From JAVBRA01 sp031548435 (GTDB lineage: Bacteria; Bacteroidota; Bacteroidia; Bacteroidales; Rikenellaceae), in NCBI GenBank assembly GCA_031548435.1, contig JAVBRA010000023.1, positions 5,513 through 69,512 on the forward strand: a DNA stretch of 64,000 nucleotides. Direction: 5' to 3'. Of the stretch, positions 27,220-36,905 are shown in pieces. Under the pieces are notes generated by a model. It was not told the DNA's origin. It saw only the letters and a list, made by a program, of their open reading frames with translations, and ran no database searches. Each line of letters opens with the position of its first letter. The stretch's first letter is position 1. A program made the position numbers and the translations under genes.

Positions 27220-28686
27220 ATGGAAAACAAGCTATCCGTCTATAACAGCCTCAGCCGCAAAAAAGAGGCGTTCGAGCCCATCAACCCGCCGCACGTGGGA
27301 CTGTATGTCTGCGGCCCCACTGTCTACGGCGATCCGCACCTGGGCCACGCCCGGCCGGCCATCACATTCGATTTGCTGTTCCGCTACCTGAAGCACCTGG
27401 GCTATAAGGTGCGCTACGTGCGCAACATCACCGACGTGGGGCATCTGGAAAACGACGCCGATCAGGGCGAGGACAAAATCGCAAAAAAAGCCCGCGTCGA
27501 ACAACTCGAACCGATGGAGGTGGCTCAGTATTACATCAACCGCTACCATGACGCCATGAAAGAGCTCAACGTGCTGCCTCCGAGCATCGAGCCGCACGCT
27601 TCGGGGCACATCATCGAGCAGATCGAGCTGGTGAAGCAGATCCTGGACAACGGCTATGCCTACGAGAGCAACGGGTCGGTCTACTTCGACGTCGAGAAAT
27701 ACAATGAAAAGCACCGCTACGGCAAGCTCTCGGGACGCGTGAGCGACGACCTGCTGCAAAACACGCGCGAGCTCGACGGCCAGGGCGACAAACGCGGCCC
27801 GCGCGACTTCGCCCTGTGGAAAAAAGCCTCGCCCGAGCACATCATGCGGTGGAACTCACCCTGGAGCGCGGGCTTTCCCGGCTGGCACCTGGAGTGTTCG
27901 GCCATGAGCGCCAAATACCTCGGCCGGCGGTTCGACATCCACGGCGGGGGCATGGACCTGCTGTTCCCCCACCACGAGTGCGAGATCGCCCAGAGCACCG
28001 CCGCGCAAGGCGCAGAAAGCGTGAACTACTGGATGCACAACAACATGATCACCATCAACGGCCAGAAGATGGGCAAGTCCCTGGGCAATTTCATCACCCT
28101 TGAGGAACTGTTCACGGGCACACACAAACTGCTGCACCAGGCTTATTCGCCGATGACCATCCGCTTTTTCATCCTCCAGGCGCACTACCGCTCCACGCTC
28201 GACTTCTCGAACGAGGCGCTGCAGGCCGCCGAAAAAGGGCTCGACCGGTTGATGAAAGCGGTGAACACGCTGTCGAAGATCGCCCCGGCCGAGACTTCGA
28301 CGGTCGACGTGGCTGACCTCGAAACCCGCAGCCTCGAAGCCATGAGCGACGACCTGAACTCGCCCATCGCCATTTCGGTGCTGTTCGACTGGGTGCGCAT
28401 CATCAACCAGCTTTACGAGGGCGAGCAGAAGATCTCGGCCGCCGACCTGGAACGGCTCAAAACGGCCGTCCATTCGATGGTGTTCGACATTCTTGGCTTA
28501 AAGGACGGCGCTTCGTCCGACCAGAGCCAGATGCTTGGCTCCGTGGTGGAGATGGTGTTGCAGGTGCGGGCCGAAGCCAAGAAGAACAAAGACTGGGCGA
28601 CGTCCGACCTGATCCGCGACCGCTTGGCGCAGATCGGCATCACGGTCAAAGACCGCAAGGACGGCTCCGATTGGGAGATCAGTTAA
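27220..28686 (+). CDS. cysS: Cysteinyl-tRNA synthetase
   Basis: A 488-residue class I synthetase with VCGPTVYGDPHLGHARP (Zn-binding Cys and HIGH motif), PGWHLECSAMS and HHECEIAQS (other Zn ligands), and GQKMGKSLGNFI, the KMSKS loop. The C-terminal helical anticodon-binding part is complete. It charges tRNA-Cys in the cytoplasm. Spacing to dsbD (112 bp) leaves room for a separate promoter. Confidence 0.97.
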   Translation: MENKLSVYNSLSRKKEAFEPINPPHVGLYVCGPTVYGDPHLGHARPAITFDLLFRYLKHLGYKVRYVRNITDVGHLENDADQGEDKIAKKARVEQLEPMEVAQYYINRYHDAMKELNVLPPSIEPHASGHIIEQIELVKQILDNGYAYESNGSVYFDVEKYNEKHRYGKLSGRVSDDLLQNTRELDGQGDKRGPRDFALWKKASPEHIMRWNSPWSAGFPGWHLECSAMSAKYLGRRFDIHGGGMDLLFPHHECEIAQSTAAQGAESVNYWMHNNMITINGQKMGKSLGNFITLEELFTGTHKLLHQAYSPMTIRFFILQAHYRSTLDFSNEALQAAEKGLDRLMKAVNTLSKIAPAETSTVDVADLETRSLEAMSDDLNSPIAISVLFDWVRIINQLYEGEQKISAADLERLKTAVHSMVFDILGLKDGASSDQSQMLGSVVEMVLQVRAEAKKNKDWATSDLIRDRLAQIGITVKDRKDGSDWEIS

Positions 28687-28797
28687 AAAGCCCCTCCGGC
28701 TCGCTTATTTATTGAAGGCAACGATATTCCGGGACGAAGCACATCTCCCCGGCGACAAAAAACAACTCCGATAATCCGATCAAAACAGAGACAGGCT

Positions 28798-30933
28798 ATG
28801 AAAAAAACAGTGTGGCTTTTAACCTTGCTTTTAACGGCAACCGCCTCGTTCGCACAAATGGGCGGCAATCCGGTCTCGTGGAGCAGTGAGATAAAAGAGA
28901 AGGGTAGCAATGAATACGAGGTGGTCTTCAAGGCGAACATCCCCTCGCCGTGGCATATCTACGACCTGAAAACATACAAGAACGGGCCCATCTCCACCGC
29001 GTTCACGCTCGAAACACCCGAAGGGGTGGAGCTGCGCGGAGGCATTGCCGCAACCGTGTCGCCGACCGTAAAATACGACGATGTGTTCAAGATGGACATC
29101 GGCTATTTTTCGGGATCGGTGGGTTTTGTGCAGAAGGTCCGCACCTCGGCCCCGCATGAAACGGAGTTGAAGGCGACCGTCGAATGGCAGGCCTGCGACG
29201 AGACCAGTTGCCGTCCGCCGGCCGAGCACGAGTTCTCGATTAAGATTCCGGCTGCCAAACAGGCCGCCGCAACCGTCCAGCCGACACAGCCGGCACAACC
29301 GGCAGCAACAACCACAACCGCTGCGCCCGCAAGCCAGGCGGCTGCTCCCGTAACCGAATCCGCAACGGTGCCGGAAGAGCCTGCGGCAACAAAGGACACA
29401 ACCACCGCGCCGCAACCGGAAATCACACCGGCCACCCCTTCAACGGTCGAAGCGCCCCCCACCAAGTCGATGTGGGCCATGATCGTAGAGGCTGTCCTGT
29501 GGGGCTTCGCCGCCCTGCTTACGCCCTGCGTCTTCCCGATGGTTCCGATGACCGTGTCGTTCTTCATGCGCGACAATCAGAACAAACGCAAAGGGCGGTT
29601 CATGGCGCTGATGTACGGCATTTTTATCGTGGCCCTGTACACGCTGCCCATCGCCATCATCGTGCTGTCGACTTATTTCGTGGGCGGGGCGTCGGTGACG
29701 GCCGGCATCTTCAACTGGCTGGCCACGCATTGGTTGCCCAACATCATTTTCTTCCTGGTGTTCATGATCTTCGCCGCCTCGTTCTTCGGCGCGTTCGAAA
29801 TCGTGATGCCCAGCAAACTGGTCAACAAAAGCGACCGGGGCGCCGACAAGGGCGGACTGGCGGGCGTCTTCTTCATGGCACTGACGCTGGTACTGGTATC
29901 GTTCTCGTGCACGGGGCCCATCGTGGGATCGGTGCTGATCAAAAGCACCCAGGGCGATATTCTTGAGCCGATCTTCGCCATGCTGGCCTTCTCGGTCGCA
30001 TTCGCGCTGCCGTTCACGCTGTTCGCCTTCTTCCCGTCGTGGCTGGGGTCGCTGCCCAAATCGGGCGGGTGGCTCAACTCGGTGAAGGTGGTGCTGGGGT
30101 TCATTGAATTGGCGCTGGGACTGAAATTCCTGAGCGTGGCCGACCAGACCTACCACTGGGGCCTGCTCGACCGCGAAGTTTACCTGGCGCTGTGGATCGT
30201 GATCTTCACCCTGTTGGGCGTCTACCTGCTCGGCAAACTCAAGTTCCGCCACGACAGCGACCTGAAGCACGTGGGCGTGACGCGGCTGTTCCTGGCCATC
30301 GCCACGCTTTCGTTCGTGGTGTACCTTGTGCCGGGCATGTTCGGCGCGCCGCTGAAAGCGTTGTCGGGTTATCTGCCGCCACGCGCCACGCTCGATTTCA
30401 ACCTCACCGAGCAACAATTCGGGCGCACGCCGGTTGAAAGCAATCCCGCAAACGCACCGAAATACAGCGATTTCCTGCACATGGCCCAGGGCCTTAACGG
30501 CTATTTCGACTATAAAGAAGGGATCGAGGTCGCCAAAAAAGAGAACAAACCCGTGATGCTCGACTTCACCGGCCATGGCTGCGTCAACTGCCGCGAAATG
30601 GAGGCCAACGTGCTGTCGGCGCTGGCCGTAAGCAAAATCCTGAACGAAGAGTACATCCTCATCGCCATCTACGTCGACGACAAAAAAGAACTGCCCGAGA
30701 ACGAGTGGGTGGTCAACGCCCAGGGTAAAACGCTGAAAACGCTGGGCAAGATCAACACCGAATTCGCCATCACCCGCTGGCATGTAAATTCACAGCCCAC
30801 GTACATCCTCATCGACCCGTTCACCGAGAAGGAGCTGGCTCCCCGGCGCGCCCACGATCTCGACCGCGAGGCGTTCATCCGGTTTCTCGAAACAGGGAAG
30901 AAAACCTATTCGTCCCGCCCGGAGCAGCAATAG
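28798..30933 (+). CDS. dsbD: DsbD-family thiol:disulfide interchange protein
   Basis: A 711-residue inner-membrane protein. A signal peptide (ending TASFAQ) precedes an immunoglobulin-like N-terminal domain (about 20-155), an Ala/Pro/Thr-rich linker (155-220), an eight-helix CcdA-like core (about 225-530) with cysteines in LLTPCVFPMVP and SFSCTGPIVG, and a C-terminal thioredoxin domain with G594-C595-V-N-C598. It moves electrons from cytoplasmic thioredoxin to periplasmic thiols. The unusually long low-complexity linker is the only odd feature. Confidence 0.93.
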   Translation: MKKTVWLLTLLLTATASFAQMGGNPVSWSSEIKEKGSNEYEVVFKANIPSPWHIYDLKTYKNGPISTAFTLETPEGVELRGGIAATVSPTVKYDDVFKMDIGYFSGSVGFVQKVRTSAPHETELKATVEWQACDETSCRPPAEHEFSIKIPAAKQAAATVQPTQPAQPAATTTTAAPASQAAAPVTESATVPEEPAATKDTTTAPQPEITPATPSTVEAPPTKSMWAMIVEAVLWGFAALLTPCVFPMVPMTVSFFMRDNQNKRKGRFMALMYGIFIVALYTLPIAIIVLSTYFVGGASVTAGIFNWLATHWLPNIIFFLVFMIFAASFFGAFEIVMPSKLVNKSDRGADKGGLAGVFFMALTLVLVSFSCTGPIVGSVLIKSTQGDILEPIFAMLAFSVAFALPFTLFAFFPSWLGSLPKSGGWLNSVKVVLGFIELALGLKFLSVADQTYHWGLLDREVYLALWIVIFTLLGVYLLGKLKFRHDSDLKHVGVTRLFLAIATLSFVVYLVPGMFGAPLKALSGYLPPRATLDFNLTEQQFGRTPVESNPANAPKYSDFLHMAQGLNGYFDYKEGIEVAKKENKPVMLDFTGHGCVNCREMEANVLSALAVSKILNEEYILIAIYVDDKKELPENEWVVNAQGKTLKTLGKINTEFAITRWHVNSQPTYILIDPFTEKELAPRRAHDLDREAFIRFLETGKKTYSSRPEQQ

Positions 30934-31034
30934 ACCCCGGCCGGGGCAAAGAATTTGGAATCGAGAGACCGCAAACGGCCTCTTCATTTCAATCTGTGAG
31001 GGAAAGCGACTTGCGACAGGCTCTTTAAATAAAG

Positions 31035-31078
31035 ACAGCCCGAAAAAATGACAGGGGTTTTCAGGGCTGTTTTTTTAT
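31035..31078 (+). terminator. Rho-independent terminator after dsbD
   Basis: ACAGCCCGAAAA (31035-31046) pairs with TTTTC(A)GGGCTGT (31058-31070) with one bulged A, followed by an uninterrupted T run. It lies about 100 bp after the dsbD stop. Confidence 0.75.
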
Positions 31079-31091
31079 TCCAAAAAATGAT

Positions 31092-31099
31092 TATTTTTG
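31092..31099 (+). promoter_or_regulatory. -7 box for the M60 peptidase gene
   Basis: TATTTTTG matches TAnnTTTG and lies 36 bp upstream of the ATG. The -33 region overlaps the T run of the preceding terminator, and no clean TTTG is resolved. Confidence 0.5.
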
Positions 31100-31134
31100 T
31101 AACTTGACACCTAAAATCCATTTAATTACTGCCT

Positions 31135-33687
31135 ATGAAAAAATTATTTCTACTCCTGGCCATGACCGGAGCCTTCGGTCTCTGGTCATGCGAAACGGAT
31201 CCGAAACCGGAACCCCCGCAGCCCACGCTGGAAGTCGACGAGTCGGACATGATGTTTTTGCAGGATGCCTCCGGCAAAACCATCTCCGTGGTAACGAATG
31301 TGGCCGACTGGACCGCCTCCGTTCCGGAGCAGGACAAAGGATGGTGTACGCTCGTTCCTCAGAAGTCGGCCACCAACGGGGACAAACTGATGGTGCGCGT
31401 AACGAAGAACGAAGAGCCCGTGTCGCGCACGACCGTCGTGACCGTAACGGCCGACAAGATCAATAAGGAGTTCAGCGTGATCCAGGCCGGAAGCGATCCG
31501 ATCATCATGATCGATAAGAAAAGCTTTTCGATCTCGGCCAGAGACACGACCATCAATTTAAAGATCGTTTCGAATGTGGAATACGAGATATCCTCATCCG
31601 AATGGATCGAACAGGTGACCTCCAAAGCCACGGTAACGGAATTCGTCACCTTCCACATCCAAAACTATGACGATGCGGAAGAATCGCGCAAGGGCGAGAT
31701 CGTTTTCACCCAGACGGGCGGAAGCAAATCGGAAAAAGTCACCATCAATCAGGCGGCCCGCGTCTCGGGATACAATCCGGGCGATCTGAGCAGCATTAAA
31801 TCCGACTTCAAGATCGTCCCCTCAAGCGGAATCGCCTCCGAATTCCAGTACGGCGCCGAGATCGAAAAATCTTTCGACGGGGACATCAGCACCGTGTTCC
31901 ACTCCAAATGGGGCCAGGACACCCGATTCCCGGTGACGCTCGACTACTATTTCACGACCGACAGCCAATTCGACTACATGATCTATTACCCCCGGCAGGA
32001 CGGCGGATACAACGGCCATTTCAAGCAGGTCGAGATCTGGGTGGCCTATTCGGCGTCGGAGCCTTCTTACACCAAAATCGGCAGCTATGACTTCAAAGGT
32101 AGTGCGGCGGCTTCGATCGTAACATTCGACCAGCCGCTCCAGAATCCCAGGATCATCCGGGTCAAGGTGCTCTCGGGCGGGGGCGACTACCAGGGCTACG
32201 CCACCTGCGCCGAAATGGAGTTCTACCGGAAGACGACCGAGAACGCCACTCCCGACGTATTTACCGATAACTCCTGCTCGGCCTTGAAACCGGGAACCAC
32301 CCTGGCGCAGGTCGATGCGATCAGCAACGAATTCTTCCGCAACATCGCCACGGCCATGTATTGGAACGAGTATCCGCGCGAATACCGCATCACCAGCTAC
32401 AAAGCCTACCCCGATCCGACCATCGACGCGGAGATGTTGCGTGCGAAATGCTATTCGCTGAACGACAACCCCACCGGCATCGTATTCGAACCGGGACAGC
32501 ACATCGTACTGGTCGGGCCGACCCACGGCAGGGCCGTCTCCCTCGCGGCCTGGGATCTGACCACAAGCAATGTGGCGAAAACCTACTCCCTGGCAGAAGG
32601 GGTGAATAAAATAACCGTCGACCGGGTGGGACTCGTTTATGTGCAATACCACACCTCGACCGTCGATCCGACCGCCCAGCCGATCACCGTTCATTTTCCC
32701 ACCGGAAAAGTCCAGGGATACTTCGATGCCCAAAAGCATACGTCCGCCGACTTCACCAGGATGTTGGACAATGCGGTATATGCCAATATCGACCTGCTGG
32801 GCGACAAGTCGATCATCACCTTTCCGGTCGCATCCCTGAAGCAATACAGCATGAATCAGCCGGGCAGGCTGGTCGAGATCTACGACACGATCATCTACCT
32901 GCAGGAAGAACTGCAAGGGCTGATCAAATACAACAAGGAACACAAAAACCGCCACTGGTTCAGGGTCGACCCGATAACCTCCTATATGGATGCGACCAAC
33001 TACCGCACGGCCTACAACAAACAAACGATGAGCTGGCTATGCGATCCGATCAAACTTCGTTACGACAAGAACTGGGCGGGCGACGACGCCGTCTGGGGGC
33101 CGGCTCACGAAGTGGGGCACACCAACCAGCTTGCTATCGGGCTGATGTGGATCGGGCTCGCTGAAGTTTCCAACAACATCGCTTCGCTGTACGTGCAGGA
33201 TAAGTTCAGGAACTCGAACGTGACACGCCTGTCGGTTCCGAATCACGATGCATTCGTCCCCGCCCGCACAAGCATCGTTACGGGAGGAATTCCCCATGGA
33301 GAGAGCAGCGACCTGTTCCATAAACTCGTTCCCTTCTGGCAACTGTACCTCTATTTCGTAAAGACGGGCAATCAACCCGATTTCTACAAGGACGTGTACG
33401 AGACCCTGAGGACATTGCCCAATCCCTCGACCGACGGGGCCGCACAATTGCAGTTTGTAAAGGTTTGCTGCGAGGTTGCGAACATGGATCTGACCGACTT
33501 CTTCACCGACTGGGGTTTCCTGCGCCCGATCAATAAGGATATAAACGACTACGGGACAAGGAATTTAACAGTCACCCAGTCCCAGATCGATGCGCTTAAA
33601 ACAACCATCCAGACGAACTATCCGACCACGCCCGGAGTGGACATTACCACCATCACCGACAGCAACTACGCGTCATTCGCACGGTAA
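31135..33687 (+). CDS. BACON / F5-8 / M60-like metallopeptidase lipoprotein
   Basis: An 850-residue protein with a lipoprotein signal (MKKLFLLLAMTGAFGLWSC, Cys19). Two BACON-type domains (about 30-115 and 120-210, the pattern W-x-A followed by a strand ending in QAGS or NQAAR) and an F5/8 type C-like domain (about 220-365) precede the M60-like peptidase domain (about 370-750). That domain carries H658-E-V-G-H662, with E677 a likely third zinc ligand. Characterised M60 proteins from gut Bacteroides cleave O-glycosylated mucins, so a surface mucinase is inferred. The gene stands alone with its own promoter and terminator. Confidence 0.9.
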   Translation: MKKLFLLLAMTGAFGLWSCETDPKPEPPQPTLEVDESDMMFLQDASGKTISVVTNVADWTASVPEQDKGWCTLVPQKSATNGDKLMVRVTKNEEPVSRTTVVTVTADKINKEFSVIQAGSDPIIMIDKKSFSISARDTTINLKIVSNVEYEISSSEWIEQVTSKATVTEFVTFHIQNYDDAEESRKGEIVFTQTGGSKSEKVTINQAARVSGYNPGDLSSIKSDFKIVPSSGIASEFQYGAEIEKSFDGDISTVFHSKWGQDTRFPVTLDYYFTTDSQFDYMIYYPRQDGGYNGHFKQVEIWVAYSASEPSYTKIGSYDFKGSAAASIVTFDQPLQNPRIIRVKVLSGGGDYQGYATCAEMEFYRKTTENATPDVFTDNSCSALKPGTTLAQVDAISNEFFRNIATAMYWNEYPREYRITSYKAYPDPTIDAEMLRAKCYSLNDNPTGIVFEPGQHIVLVGPTHGRAVSLAAWDLTTSNVAKTYSLAEGVNKITVDRVGLVYVQYHTSTVDPTAQPITVHFPTGKVQGYFDAQKHTSADFTRMLDNAVYANIDLLGDKSIITFPVASLKQYSMNQPGRLVEIYDTIIYLQEELQGLIKYNKEHKNRHWFRVDPITSYMDATNYRTAYNKQTMSWLCDPIKLRYDKNWAGDDAVWGPAHEVGHTNQLAIGLMWIGLAEVSNNIASLYVQDKFRNSNVTRLSVPNHDAFVPARTSIVTGGIPHGESSDLFHKLVPFWQLYLYFVKTGNQPDFYKDVYETLRTLPNPSTDGAAQLQFVKVCCEVANMDLTDFFTDWGFLRPINKDINDYGTRNLTVTQSQIDALKTTIQTNYPTTPGVDITTITDSNYASFAR

Positions 33688-33700
33688 TCTGCCGAATATA

Positions 33701-33738
33701 AAAAAGGGGCCCCGGAAATTTTCCGGGGCCCCTTTTTT
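33701..33738 (+). terminator. Terminator after the M60 peptidase gene
   Basis: A perfect palindrome of 18 bp per arm (33701-33738: A-run, GGGGCCCCGG, AAATTT centre, CCGGGGCCCC, T-run), able to stop transcription from both sides. Confidence 0.9.
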
Positions 33739-33797
33739 ATCCGGCCATATCCGGCCGGTAGGTCAAACGATCTCATCGGAACAAAACCCGGGGATCT

Positions 33798-34973
33798 CTA
33801 ATGCACATAGGCGCGGACATCGTCGGGGGTGATCGTATCCCCGCCAAGGATGATCAGACGTTCGACCACATTGCGCAACTGGCGCACGTTTCCGGTCCAT
33901 TCTATCTTTTTCATCAGCTCTATCGCCTCTTCGGTGATCATTTTTTTGGCAATGGAGTACTCCTGGCAGATATGGTTGACAAAGTGGTTGACAATAAGCG
34001 GAATGTCCTCGACCCGGTCGGCCAGGGGCGGAACATGGATCAGGATCACGCTGAGGCGATGGTAAAGGTCTTCCCTGAAATTTCCCCGGCCAATCTCTTC
34101 GATGATATTCTTATTGGTGGCGGCAACCACACGCACATCCACATCGATGTCGCTGTCGCTGCCCACCCGGCTCAACTTTTTCTCCTGCAACACCCTCAAC
34201 ACCTTCGCTTGGGCCGACAGGCTCATGTCTCCGATTTCATCCAGGAACAACGTCCCGCCTTCGGCCTGTTCGAATTTCCCCTTGCGCTGGCGGATAGCCG
34301 AGGTAAACGACCCTTTCTCATGGCCGAACAGCTCGCTTTCGATCAACTCGGACGGGATCGCGGCACAATTGACCTCGACAAACGGCTTCGCCTTCCGCTT
34401 ACTCGTCAGGTAAATGGCGCGCGCCACAAGTTCTTTTCCGGTACCGTTATCGCCGGTGATCAGCACGCGGGCATCCGACTCGGAGATCCGATGGATCATG
34501 TTCTTCACCCTGTTAATGGACTCTCCCTGACCGATGATATCGTCGAGGCCGGCCGACATCACAACCGGCCCTTTCAGTTTCTTTTTGGCCGGAGCCGCTC
34601 CGTTCGCCTGCGGCGTTCCGTTACATACCGCGTTCTTAACGGCGACAACCAGCCGGTTCATATCGTACGGTTTGACAAAGAAATCTTCGGCTCCGCTTTT
34701 CATGGCCGCCACAATCAACGGGGCATCGCACTGGTCGGAAAGCAGAACCACCGGTGTGGCCATCCCCGCCATCCTCATGCGGGCGATCACGTCGATCCCT
34801 TTATTCGGACTCACATTCGTATTACACAATACAAGATCCGTTTTCCCGTTTGCGGTATTATAGATTTCTTCTTCGTCCGCACCCGCCCTGACTTTGTATC
34901 CTTCATGGGAAAGCAGATCGGAGAGATAATTCCGACCGCTTTGATTATTGTCGATAACCAAAATACTTGCCAT
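33798..34973 (-). CDS. Sigma-54-type AAA+ regulator with degenerate receiver and no HTH
   Basis: A 391-residue NtrC-like protein. The receiver domain (1-120) keeps S79 and K101 (FFVKPYD), but the phosphoacceptor site reads LVLCN51TNVSP, Asn instead of Asp, and the N-terminal acidic cluster is DNN. The AAA+ domain has Walker A GDNGTGKE (174-181), GSFTSA in place of GAFTGA (221-226), Walker B FLDEIGD (243-249) and an intact R-finger region. The protein ends at DDVRAYVH, without the Fis-type HTH of enhancer-binding proteins. It may act by interacting with sigma-54 without DNA binding or phosphorylation. It is transcribed divergently from the DUF4290 gene. Confidence 0.85.
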   Translation of the reverse strand: MASILVIDNNQSGRNYLSDLLSHEGYKVRAGADEEEIYNTANGKTDLVLCNTNVSPNKGIDVIARMRMAGMATPVVLLSDQCDAPLIVAAMKSGAEDFFVKPYDMNRLVVAVKNAVCNGTPQANGAAPAKKKLKGPVVMSAGLDDIIGQGESINRVKNMIHRISESDARVLITGDNGTGKELVARAIYLTSKRKAKPFVEVNCAAIPSELIESELFGHEKGSFTSAIRQRKGKFEQAEGGTLFLDEIGDMSLSAQAKVLRVLQEKKLSRVGSDSDIDVDVRVVAATNKNIIEEIGRGNFREDLYHRLSVILIHVPPLADRVEDIPLIVNHFVNHICQEYSIAKKMITEEAIELMKKIEWTGNVRQLRNVVERLIILGGDTITPDDVRAYVH

Positions 34974-35054
34974 AATTCTTCCATTCTAGTTTAGGTCAGA
35001 CGATCTAAAATTGTCACCGAACAACGCCCATTTCTCAGAAAACGGAATGCCTGA

Positions 35055-35084
35055 TTGTTATTTCTGAAAAAAATTGTACGTTTG
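35055..35084 (+). promoter_or_regulatory. Promoter of the DUF4290 gene
   Basis: TACGTTTG at 35077-35084 is a perfect -7 box with TTG at 35055-35057, 19 bp upstream. The leader to the ATG at 35264 is about 170 nt. Confidence 0.6.
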
Positions 35085-35087
35085 TGG

Positions 35088-35095
35088 CAAAGTTA
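35088..35095 (-). promoter_or_regulatory. -7 box for the AAA+ regulator gene
   Basis: TAACTTTG on the minus strand matches TAnnTTTG and lies about 115 bp upstream of the regulator start. It is only 3 bp from the opposing DUF4290 -7 box, so the two promoters are back to back. No clear -33 element. Confidence 0.4.
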
Positions 35096-35263
35096 GGAAT
35101 ATCCATCGGTACACTCATACAGGTTTCGTGTCTTTAAATGCGCGTTTTCTTCGTCGCCGATAATCTGTTTCGCGTATAAAAATAACGCTTTTTACTCAAA
35201 CTATGTTAAAGAAAGAGACTCTTCTTTCAGTATAATATCCATATTATTGATTATCATTGAATT

Positions 35264-35944
35264 ATGACAAATAAAAATTATAATCTCGACCGAAGGAAAC
35301 TCTTCCTGCCCGAATACGGCCGACACATCCAAAACATGGTCGAATACCTCACGACCATCCCCGACCGTTACGAGAGAACGCGCCAGGCTTCGGTGGTGAT
35401 CGAGATCATGGAGAACATGAACCCTTCGGTTTCGGAAGCAATCGACTTCAAGCACAAACTGTGGGACCATCTTTTCATCATGTCCGACTTCCGGCTCGAC
35501 GTCGACGCGCCTTTCCCGCCCCCCTCGCCCGAGTTGTTCTCGCAGCGGCCCGAGAAACCGGCATACCCGAGTAAAAATCTCCGGCTCAAGCACTACGGGC
35601 GTAACATAAAGAACATCATCGAATCGGTCGCCACCATCAAAAACGAGGAGGACAAGGCCGTCATCTCGGAATTCATTGCCCGCTACATGAAGAACAAAGC
35701 CGAGGAATTCAACAACGAAAACCCGTCGCTCGACGTAATCATCGACGACATCCGCCAGCTCTCGGGCAACACGCTGACGCTCGACGAAAGTGCCTTCGGG
35801 CCAAACCGGCCCGAGGCGAAGCAAGCCTATCAAAAACTAAAGAAACGCAATGGGAGCAACAACAACATGCCCCAGAAAAAATTCCAGAAAAACGGTCAAC
35901 GCCAGCAGCAACAGCAACCCGCAAACCGGAAGAACCGGAAATAA
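35264..35944 (+). CDS. DUF4290 family protein
   Basis: A 226-residue cytoplasmic protein. LPEYGRHIQNMVEYLTTIPDR near the N-terminus and KHYGRNIKNIIESVATI in the middle form the DUF4290 signature, a Bacteroidota family of unknown function. The last 45 residues are a basic, Asn/Gln-rich tail (KKFQKNGQRQQQQQP) that could bind nucleic acid. No signal peptide. It has a promoter overlapping that of the divergent AAA+ regulator and a shared terminator with the aquaporin gene. Confidence 0.88.
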   Translation: MTNKNYNLDRRKLFLPEYGRHIQNMVEYLTTIPDRYERTRQASVVIEIMENMNPSVSEAIDFKHKLWDHLFIMSDFRLDVDAPFPPPSPELFSQRPEKPAYPSKNLRLKHYGRNIKNIIESVATIKNEEDKAVISEFIARYMKNKAEEFNNENPSLDVIIDDIRQLSGNTLTLDESAFGPNRPEAKQAYQKLKKRNGSNNNMPQKKFQKNGQRQQQQQPANRKNRK

Positions 35945-35980
35945 AAAAGGTGCGCAGATTCACTTATGCGCACCTTTTTG
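35943..35980. terminator. Bidirectional terminator between the DUF4290 and aquaporin genes
   Basis: A 13-bp perfect stem, AAAAAGGTGCGCA with TGCGCACCTTTTT (35944-35956 and 35967-35979), with a 10-nt loop between two convergent genes. Confidence 0.85.
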
Positions 35981-36001
35981 TTTGTCTTCATAATCCGTGC
36001 G

Positions 36002-36688
36002 CTAGTTCTGATTGGGAATAACGGCCTTATAGGCTGCTCCGGCCAACAACGCGCCCACGATCGGAGCCACGATGAACAGCCACAGCTGGGACAGCGCCCA
36101 ATCGCCCACAAACAGCGCCTGGCTGATGCTGCGCGCGGGGTTGACCGAGGTGTTGGTCACCGGAATGCTGATCAGGTGGATCAGGGTCAGCGTCAACCCG
36201 ATGGCGAGGCCGGCGAATCCTTTCGGGGAACGGCTGTCGGTGGCGCCCATGATCACGATCACGAAAATAAACGTCAGCACCGTTTCGGAGATCAATGCCG
36301 GAACAAGGCCGTAGCCGTCGGGCGAGTGCTCGCCATAGCCGTTGGCCGCAAAACCGTTGGCCACGCTGAACGTATCCAGCCCGCTGGCAATGGAGTAGAT
36401 CACGGTCGCGGCAAGGATCGCCCCTGTAACCTGCGCGCAGATATACGGCAACAGGTCTTTGCCCGGAATGCGCCCCCCGGCCCACAAACCGATGGAAACG
36501 GCCGGGTTCAGGTGCGCGCCCGACACATGGCCCAGCCCGTAGGCAATAGCCACAATCGTCAGCCCGAAGGCAATGGCCACGCCCAACACACCCACGTGCG
36601 GAGCTGCCAGCACGGCCGTGCCGCAACCTCCCAGCACCAGCAGGAATGTTCCGATGAACTCGGCCGCAAATTTCTGACTCATCTTCAT
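36002..36688 (-). CDS. aqpZ: MIP-family aquaporin, AqpZ-like
   Basis: A 228-residue membrane protein with six predicted helices and the two half-helix motifs HLNPAVSIG and SVNPARSISQ, the aquaporin NPA boxes. AEFIGTFLLVLGGCG at the N-terminus is family-typical, and the residue around the second NPA fits a water channel rather than a glycerol facilitator. The frame can start at a GTG (36697); the ATG at 36688 is preferred. Confidence 0.94.
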   Translation of the reverse strand: MKMSQKFAAEFIGTFLLVLGGCGTAVLAAPHVGVLGVAIAFGLTIVAIAYGLGHVSGAHLNPAVSIGLWAGGRIPGKDLLPYICAQVTGAILAATVIYSIASGLDTFSVANGFAANGYGEHSPDGYGLVPALISETVLTFIFVIVIMGATDSRSPKGFAGLAIGLTLTLIHLISIPVTNTSVNPARSISQALFVGDWALSQLWLFIVAPIVGALLAGAAYKAVIPNQN

Positions 36689-36905
36689 AATTATCACAAT
36701 TTAGGTTATGTAAGATTCAATTTTCCAACGCCAGCCGCATCGCACGCACATCCGTTGCGAGCCCGCAACATCCGACCTTCGGGGCCGACCGCTCAAAATT
36801 CAAATTTCGTGCCAATCTTGTCTGCGGCATGAATTTAGGGGTTCGAAAGCCTTGTCTCCCCGTCCGGATAAGACGCCGGGCAAGCCCATGACGCCACAAT
36901 CCGTA

